In this document: one piece after another, positions 57,140 to 64,000 of the stretch
Numbering within the stretch: the first letter of the stretch is position 1
Layout of the letters: every line of letters starts with the position of its first letter
NCBI GenBank assembly: GCA_015680685.1
Contig: MNCI01019132.1
Span: 103,609-167,608, forward strand
DNA length: 64,000 nucleotides
From: Gnetum montanum
Lineage: Eukaryota; Streptophyta; Gnetopsida; Gnetales; Gnetaceae
Direction of reading: 5' to 3'
Position numbers and translations under genes: made by a program
The notes under the pieces: model-generated
Seen by the model: only the letters and a program-made list of their open reading frames with translations
Told to the model about the DNA's origin: nothing
Databases searched by the model: none

Positions 57140-59380
57140 GTATGTAAAGCTTAAACCAAAGAAGAAATGGATTTAGTGATGCTATGGAGTAGATTGTAAG
57201 GAGTATGGTGCCCTAACAAAGGTAAAAGAAGCCTATTTTAAGATTAAGATCTATCACCATAACCCAATGGTGAGGCCAAGCAAGGTGATAGCCTTCTCTG
57301 CCAAGGCATGTATGGCTCTAAGTAAAAACTTCCTTGTCAACTTACCCCAACTCATCTTTCTTGAAATAGAAAAGCATTTCAAGAAAACTGAGAAGGCTAG
57401 GAAGACACTCCTCTTTCCATATTTAATTAGAGAATTATGCAAAAGAGGAGGAATTTCCTGCTCTTCCAATGATGTGATTCATCATGATCCTACCACATTA
57501 TGACAAGAGATGATAAAAGACAAGGCTACTGCTAAGTTTCAAGAAGAGGAGTAGCCACCACCACCATTACTTATAGTCCTAGAAACAACATTGGAAATGA
57601 TTGTAGCTACTAAGTACCTTAGAAAAGTTTATGAGCAATAGTTACATCAAAAATAAGGATTTGGAGGTGGTGGGAAATAGTCCATCTACTATCCATCCAT
57701 GAGCCACTTGATGGAGGTCGTAAGGACTATCAACTAGTTGGATAGTAAGATGATGCTACTATTCTTTACACAAAGAAACCAAATACCTATCTAATCTAGT
57801 CCAAGTGCTAGAGAAGTCATTGTGTCAATTCCTAAACAAGAATTTTTCAAAATTTTGGGAAATGTAGCAACCTTCTCTATCATGTTGGAGGAAGGTGAAG
57901 GGGATGATGATCCTGGTTATGTCACATAAGGGCTAGGAGATAGTAGTAAAGGTGGTGGAGAATACTAAACATTGCTTCCATGGTAGACATTCATGCATTA
58001 GCATGAGTAGGGAGTCAATGAATGAGTACTTTCCAACATGAAGAAGTGTTAGAATGATTGGTGGACACTGGAAAACTACTTTCAAAGATCTTTGATCTCC
58101 TAAATGATATCATAGCAAACTAGTTGCATCTTTTAGAGATAAGGTACAAGTTGCTAATAGCTAATGCATAACTCAAGAAGGCCATAATGACAAATTGATG
58201 GTTAGCCACTAAGGTTGTAGAATTGCAATCTTGTCTCTTCAATCCTACCATTCTCTAGATTGAGCTAACACAAGATGAAGCTTTTCAATAGATTTAACAA
58301 AAGTACCAAAAGAGAAAAAATGCAAAGGAAATGGTGATATTTAATGCATTCTTCTCAAAAGCCATGGCAAACAACACTAACCATGACCTATCGCAAGTTT
58401 GCAAGGAGAACTTGATCCTCATCTAAATTAACCATCACTTGTAGAATGCTAAGCAATAAAAGAACCAAATAGTTAAACATATCTTCCAATAGCAGGATCA
58501 CCTTGCCAAGGTGAACTTAGATTTAAGGACGCTAAGTGCTGAAAATAGGAATCTCTTGTTGGAGGAGGTCTGTGCCCTTCACCAAAGGATTACAATTGAG
58601 ATTGCCACTTGGAAAAATGAGGCTTTGAAATTTGAAAAATTGAAGAATCACTATAGGTACTAGGTTGGACTACTCAAAGAGTTTAATAAAAAATAAATCA
58701 AATTGTCAAAGGCGAATGTGAATGAGACTATCCAACAACTCTAGTAAAGAGGTGATGTGTGGTAGCCCATCTTTGATGGACTAAATGCTTATAATTCAGT
58801 AGAAATCTACCTGAAAGAGTTTTAGATCAAAGAGATGATAGAATATATAGAGCTCACCAACCTCTACTATGTAACCCTAGAAATGCTAATAGTAGGGAGG
58901 CCAAGAACCAAGGTAAAGAAGTAAGTTGCTAGCTCCTACCTCCTCTATGAGGCAAAGATCAAGCTCCATAAAGATACAAAATAAAAATTCAAGATAATCA
59001 ATGTGGAACTTTAAGTTTTTAGAAGAAAATTCATGTATCAACAATCTATTACTAGGAACCTAGTGAGGAGGATGAATGACTAACATGAGCTGTAGAACCT
59101 TGTCAGAGCATTCAATGTTGAACGTAACATATTTCTAGCCTAGTTTGTCAATGTGAAGGAGATGTTTCCTTCATTGCCATGCTCATGGGATAGCCCAACA
59201 CTAGCTAACCTAGGTGAAGCAACATGGACCATATACAACCCATGGAGCAAAGAGGAGAAAATAAGGTATTCCTAGATGTCTTCAAGTTTCTAGTAGTAGT
59301 GGTAGTAGTAGCAAGATAGCCTCAACTTCTAGTAGCACCGAGACATGATGAAGAACCCTAAGAGTCATAGGAGCCTTCAC
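57140..59380 (+). pseudogene. Extra ORF of element III (N-terminal conserved block plus coiled coil)
   Basis: The best copy of the N-terminal region: readable from YGVDCKEYGALTKVKEAYFK (about 57182-57241) into an open stretch at 57267-57503 with KNFLVNLPQLIFLEIEKHFK and then LLFPYLIRELCKRGGISC. This resembles the PF20167-like plant transposon-associated domain (from memory). A linker with PPPP follows near 57555. The coiled coil spans about 58090-59140 (LRTLSAENRNLLLEEVCALH; ITIEIATWKNEALKFEKLKN), with the conserved SLPCSW at about 59172-59192 and a Ser-rich end. It lies immediately upstream of the PPT, in the position of Athila env-like ORFs. Stops, mostly TAG/TAA, scatter the frame. Confidence 0.68.
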
Positions 59381-59644
59381 CTCTAAGCACTATGTAAATA
59401 CTTAATTCCACTTTTTTCCATTAAACGTGCTCCTAATAATTTTTTTTAAGTGTTTACATTTTTATTATAAAATGTACCAATTTTTGTAAATTCATACAAT
59501 ATGGCACTTAGAATCAGTCAATTATTTAGTCAGTTAATAAAATTCTATTTAGTTAATAAAATTCCATGCTTCCCTAAATTTTGTAATAAGCTTGATCCTA
59601 TTTTTGTATACTTATGGAAGAGTCTTCAATTAGTCATGGGGATA
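59381..59644 (+). other. 3' untranslated region and polypurine tract of element III
   Basis: T-rich noncoding DNA with a repeated TTAGTTAATAAAATTC segment (59530-59570). It ends AGTCATGGGGATA directly before TGATGAAA. Confidence 0.7.
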
Positions 59645-60513
59645 TGATGAAATATCAATAATATGGTTGCATCAATGCATACTTATCAACACAACCCCAT
59701 TAACATATCTCAAGATGCATTGACATAGGTTCATTGACATTGATGCAGACATTATCTATATAAATGCTCATACCCCTTGCATTTATGGTATCTTTTGGTC
59801 ATTTCCTTAGCTAAACTCTTGTAGTTTCTTCTTGTAGAAGTTAGAAAATTTTTCCTCTTAGTGCCCATAGCATGGATTCAAGTGATTATATAATATTTTA
59901 TTTGAGTGCATTTATACTTAGACACATTTGCATGAGTGGGAATAAAATCAAGATTTCTTCTATCCATTGCTTCACTTGGATTAGCATAACTTTACTTTCC
60001 ATCAATTTACTTTCTTGTAATTAAGCAATTAATATTATCATTTGTAAGCAATGTGAGTACAATGACTTCAAGTAGGATACATCAACATTTGGTAATCCCA
60101 ACACTGGATACATGGTATGCCCAGTAGTATATACTTGGTAACCTAGTAGTGTTAATATACATGCAAGATGTGTACAAAATGTGAGAATAGATACTCTATG
60201 TTTAGGCTAGTTAGCTAATAAAGTAGTTAATTAATTAGTTAATTTAATTATTAAATCTTTATTTACTTAATCATTAGTAAGAAACAATAATAATAAAAAT
60301 ATAAAAAATGCATATCTTATACATCAACCACACTTAATCATATGCATAGATTAATACAAGTGTTGATTAGGAAGATATTAACTAGTGACTACATAATTCA
60401 CTATCTAGGAATATTTGCCACTTATGTAAATAAAGTCCACAGAATTTGAACGAATTGCACATACATGCTAGTGATTTGTATGGTTGGGCATAGGGAAAAC
60501 CTACTGCTCATCA
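59645..60513 (+). repeat. 3' LTR of element III
   Basis: 869 bases, TGATGAAATATC to CTGCTCATCA, then ACCAT. TATA box CTATATAAATGC near 59755. Short GGTAAYCC repeats at 60090-60150. Confidence 0.85.
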
Positions 60514-60518
60514 ACCAT

Positions 60519-62470
60519 TTATGCAAATTTAATAGTGTTTGCAGGAATCAATACTTCCCAAGGACATGGTAGCTATGGAAACATTTTGTTGGCCTTAACA
60601 TACTATGCTACAAATTGTATCCTTTCTATCTCAAAAGCTTTGGCCATCTTCTATAACTATTTATAATCTATCATTCTTCTCACCAGCTTTGCTGCTACAT
60701 GTTTCTTACCTTGGTAGCTAGAATTGACTACTTCTAATTCATAGTTTACAATGTGAAGCTTTTGTTGCACATCTTTAATATCTTCAAACTCCTTTCCATA
60801 CATGGAATACACATTAACTACCTACTACTCTAGTTTTTTTCTTGGCCATCCTGCTATCAACATGACTAAGTTAGCATAATGGAGCTTTGTTTACCCCATG
60901 TATTTTGTCACATCCTCAATCTGTAGGTCTTCATTCTTTATTTTTTCTTGATAAACATGGGCTAGACTATCCAAGATGGGTTGCCAATTGGGTGTTTACT
61001 ATATGATAAAATTGATCTTGACTTTAGCTATCTAGATTTCTCTCTCATTAATCTACTTCTACATGCACACTTGATTTCTAAAGTGCTCTTTAAGCCTCTC
61101 ATGCATCTTTGCCTTATTTTACCATGTGCTAATTTCAATGATTGACTTCTATTGAACTACATGTACTTTTTCTATTGATAGGATCATGTTCTCATGGGCT
61201 AGTTATCTAATATTAAGGTTGACTCTAACAAACTACTCTCTCAGTTGATGAATGTTTTCTTATAGAATGTTAATTTTTTCAATGTCTATTAATCTTAAAT
61301 TCTTTGTAGAAATTCTTTTGTTCTCTTCTTCTAGTGCAGCAATGGCCTTAGCATGTATGTATGTTTGAGCTTCTGCTACTAAGGCATTTCACACTACTTT
61401 CTCTTTCTCCATCTCCTTCTATTTTTGCTTGGTCATTAGTTAACCAATTTGTTCATCTTTGAATAATGCTAACTGATCAAGTGCAATATGTCATGCAAGA
61501 TCTTTTCTTTCTATTCTCAATGTAACTAGTTTTTCTTATAATATTTGCACTTCACTTTCTATGGGTTGCATCCTAGTTTCTGCCATGATCAACTTGCCTT
61601 TGGTAGATATTAATTCAAATTATACTATAATAATATCACTAGGGATATAAAAAAGATTTTTCATAACTTGTCTTGTTTGTAGAAATCTCTCTAATCCATC
61701 TTCATGTTATGCAGGGGTCATTGACATTCCAGTCAAGGATTCTACATCTTTGGCTCCAGTAATATCTATCGGTGGCATAATGGGAATGTTGAATGATTCT
61801 TTAATATGATTGGTTATAACTTCAACTGCTTTGGTTGTATCCTGATATTGCATGATTACCACAGTGGATCCTTCTTTAGTTTCCTACATCACATGAAATG
61901 ATGCAACATTTCCTAAAACTTGGTGTGCCTAATCATCATCTTCTCCTACCTGCAAAGATACTTGACCACTTGTGAGTCCTATAAATATGACATTTTTGTT
62001 GGAATTATCTTTGACTCTATACATACTTGATACTTCCATACTACCTCAATATATTATTTGTGCTATCTACTATAGATGGCTTAGTAAAGGTCTATAATCT
62101 TGTTATGTCAGTGGAGCACTTGGTCCTACTCTTTCTATAGTTTAGACCCATTGGGTCCTACCTATTCTGTGCTTGTAGCTAGAATGTTTGCCACTAGTGT
62201 TGATCCTGCTATAGCCTCAATGCCTACTTTTTTCTCTACTTCATCTTTCTTGGATGACACTAGCTTGGAAATTTTAAGATATGATGCGTTTTTGACTTTC
62301 AGAAGAAAATCATTGGTGTAGCTCAAAATTCTAGCTTATTGGTACAACTTTCTAATAAGACAGGGAAATGGCAGAGTGACTTTCCCTATCTTCTGCTCTT
62401 CAAACCTTCTTTGTATCTCTAGGAATAACATATAATCCATGTTAGCTTGTAATATCCCCATTAAAATAGC
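60519..62470 (-). pseudogene. Extra ORF of element VI (minus strand)
   Basis: Third copy of the coiled-coil protein. On the minus strand from about 62450: FLEIQRRFEEQKIGKVTLPF and then PCLIRKLYQ, aligning with the N-terminal block of VII and III. Coiled-coil segments follow through 61500-61000; 'SIIEISTW' and 'MHERLKEHFR' (about 61150-61075) match STIEITTW and KHERLKEHF of VII. The frame is lost near 60600, and the C-terminal tail lies at 11591-11908 on the other side of element III. Confidence 0.65.
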
Positions 62471-62534
62471 ACTTCTTCTTACAATGCTTCCCTTGTAAGT
62501 CTCTTAATCTAAATTATTTATTTTAATGAAAGAT

Positions 62535-63386
62535 TGATGAAATATGAATTTGTCAGTTGTATCAATGGTTATGCATCAATGTAACCCCATCAATACTTAT
62601 GTGTTGATGCATGCTTTAATGTGTTGATGTAATCTTATGTTTACCTATATAAATGTGCATACTCACTACATTTATGGCTTCTTTTGGTCAATAGCTTAGC
62701 TAAACTCTTGCAATTTCTTTCTGTGAAAGTTAGAATTTTGTCCTCTAACAGCTCATAGTGTGGATTAAGTCAAAATTTTATGGAATTTTATTTGAGTGTA
62801 TTATGTACATGGACACATGTACATGGTAGCAATAAAATTGAGATTGGTTCCATCCATTGTGGTGCTTGATGTAGTATTTTAGCTTCCCTTTTAGCACTTT
62901 ACTTTTAATGCTCTTTACTTTCATGCACTTAGTAACTAAATGTTTTATCTAATTTCATAAGAACATTTGAGTATAACCACTTTGAACATAACATATTGAC
63001 ATCTGGTAATCTCAACAATGAACAGTTAGTGCGCCCAATAGTGAACACTTGGTAGCTTAGCAACATTAGTATAAGTTCAAGATGCATATAGAAAGTGGAA
63101 CTAGATACTCAATGCTTAGGCTAGTTTGAAATTATTTTATGTTCTTAGTTAATTATCTTAATATTTTAATATTTTAAATAATAATGAAACTATCATACAA
63201 CATAAACACAATTAACCATACTACTTAAACTTCAAAAGTTGTAAGTGGAAAGACAACTATCAATGATCTAAGGCTTAGCTGTCTATGATACCTTGCTAGT
63301 CTAAATCCATGGAATTTAACTATATTATGCATTAATACTTGTGATTTGTATGTTTAAGTGTAAAGTCAGGATACTATGGATTAGCA
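62535..63386 (+). repeat. Athila-like LTR remnant (+), without clear TSD
   Basis: Starts TGATGAAATATG. TATA box CTATATAAATGTGC near 62647, then the usual CATTTATGG and GGTAATC/GGTAGC repeats (63005-63065). The right end is eroded (GGATTAGCA for TGCTCATCA). Flanks AAGAT and TGAGA do not match. Solo LTR or rearranged remnant within element VI. Confidence 0.6.
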
Positions 63387-63648
63387 TGAGAATAGAAAAT
63401 TCTTGTTTGCACCAATCTATTCCAATTTTCTTCATTGTGAATCATGTCATTGCTTTCATTGATATCATTAATAGGTGGGGAATTAACTATGTGTGTCCAA
63501 GCCATTTTAATCAGTTATTTCTTATGTATTTGTTTAGAAATTATTATATGTTTGAAAGATAAATCTCTTTTAAAATATTAACACAATGAACTCTTAATAA
63601 AATCAACTAACTTGTGTAGATTGAGACCATCCTAAATAATGATGCCAA
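63387..63648 (-). other. Leader and primer-binding site of element VI
   Basis: On the minus strand TTGGCATCATTATTTAGGAT adjoins the LTR and is a decayed tRNA-Asp-type PBS. The leader (TTTAAAATATTAA, AGATAAATC) aligns with 53965-54010 of element II. No gag follows. Confidence 0.55.
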
Positions 63649-64000
63649 TGATGAGTAGTAAGAGTTTCCAATGCCTAACCATCTAAGTCACAAGTGTTCA
63701 CATGCAACCAAATCATTATTTGTGGATGGGACAATATGTGTATACTAGCGTACTAATAACAAGTCCACGATCATTGTCTTCCTACTAGAGTTAGCAAACT
63801 TCAAAGTATATGGTTTAACTCTTAGTGAGGTATATGGTTAAATGATGTTAAATGATTATTAAAATACTATAATGAAACATATTGAAATGAATATAATTTC
63901 TATTACCTAAGATACAATGGAAATGTAATTGTAAGTTAGCCTAATGGTGATAAGCATTCATTCATGGTCTTCCATAAATACCTTGGGCTACTAAGTGAAT
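63649..64000 (-). repeat. 5' LTR of element VI, cut by the window end
   Basis: Plus-strand TGATGAGTAGTAAGAG start. It aligns with the outer part of the minus-strand LTRs at 9878 and 54083 and with 10860-10930. It continues beyond the window. Confidence 0.7.

Larger units (their letters stand above)
11909..60513 (+). mobile_element. Element III: coding-complete Athila-like element, 13 kb spread over 48.6 kb
   Basis: Its two LTRs (11909-12770 and 59645-60513) share the same start (TGATGAAA.ATCAATAA.ATGG) and the same end (CTACTGCTCATCA). Near-identical 5-base flanks CCCAT (11904-11908) and ACCAT (60514-60518) fit a TSD with one change. Order: PBS, gag, protease, RT-RNase H, integrase, noncoding stretch, extra ORF, PPT, LTR. 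Integrase is broken by IV (18213-27605, TSD CCATT) and B (28087-41169, TACAA/TACAG); II (42178-55087, ACTAA/ACTAG) lies downstream. Removing these leaves about 13 kb, a normal Athila/Tat length. The RT motif FIDEFYTYS resembles the Athila FMDDFSVYG form. Confidence 0.85.
10848..64000 (-). mobile_element. Element VI: outermost Athila-like element, split by element III
   Basis: In element orientation: 5' LTR (63649 to beyond 64000), PBS and leader (63390-63648), extra ORF (62470-60519, then 11908-11591), 3' LTR (11590-10848). Element III inserted into the C-terminal part of the extra ORF. No gag or pol is visible between leader and extra ORF, where an LTR remnant (62535-63386, +) sits, so VI was either deleted or non-autonomous. 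Element I interrupts its 3' LTR at ACTAG. Confidence 0.65.

Noticed and set aside
57254-57469. Minus-strand open frame opposite the extra ORF of III
   Set aside because: Antisense shadow of the conserved plus-strand block, which is supported by two other copies.

Overview
The window reads as intergenic DNA of a large-genome seed plant. It is AT-rich and made almost entirely of old, mutated LTR retrotransposons inserted into one another; I see no intact cellular gene, tRNA or rRNA. The long, slowly purged nest of elements, with coding sequence riddled by TAG/TAA/TGA stops, suits a gymnosperm, but that assignment is inference. A 601-base N gap (36427-37027) and two single-N joins (21596, 39984) show a draft assembly.

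I solved the layout from LTR ends, target-site duplications (TSDs), primer-binding sites (PBS), polypurine tracts (PPT) and protein motifs. Names I-VIII, A and B are mine. (1) 1-3159: right end of an Athila-like Ty3/gypsy element (VII, +) with a coiled-coil extra ORF and its 3' LTR. (2) 3160-10847: gag-only Athila-like element I (-), carrying a solo LTR (VIII, 6619-7485, TSD GGGGT). (3) From 10848 to beyond the window end: outer element VI (-). It was split at about 11908/60514 by element III (+, 11909-60513), the only element with gag, protease, RT, RNase H and integrase, followed by the extra ORF. (4) Element III was itself hit three times. Element IV (+, 18213-27605) and Copia-like element B (-, 28087-41169) both landed in its integrase. 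Element II (-, 42178-55087) landed downstream of it. (5) B contains element V (+, 32291-39753); II contains Copia-like element A (+, 42532-47911). Maximum nesting is VI > III > B > V and VI > III > II > A.

Functionally this is a parasite community. Only III shows a polymerase and integrase. I, II (Athila-like), A, B (Copia-like) and IV, V (another Ty3/gypsy group primed by tRNA-Asn) show gag or gag-protease but no pol, as expected of non-autonomous elements moved by other elements' enzymes. Four further points stand out. Both LTRs of V hold a circularly permuted fragment of a host gene for a carboxyl-terminal processing protease (S41 peptidase, CtpA-like). An extra ORF with a conserved N-terminal block and long coiled coil sits between integrase and 3' LTR in three Athila-like copies. 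The Copia-like LTRs carry arrays of palindromic ACGT-core motifs. IV and V each lost the core promoter from one LTR.
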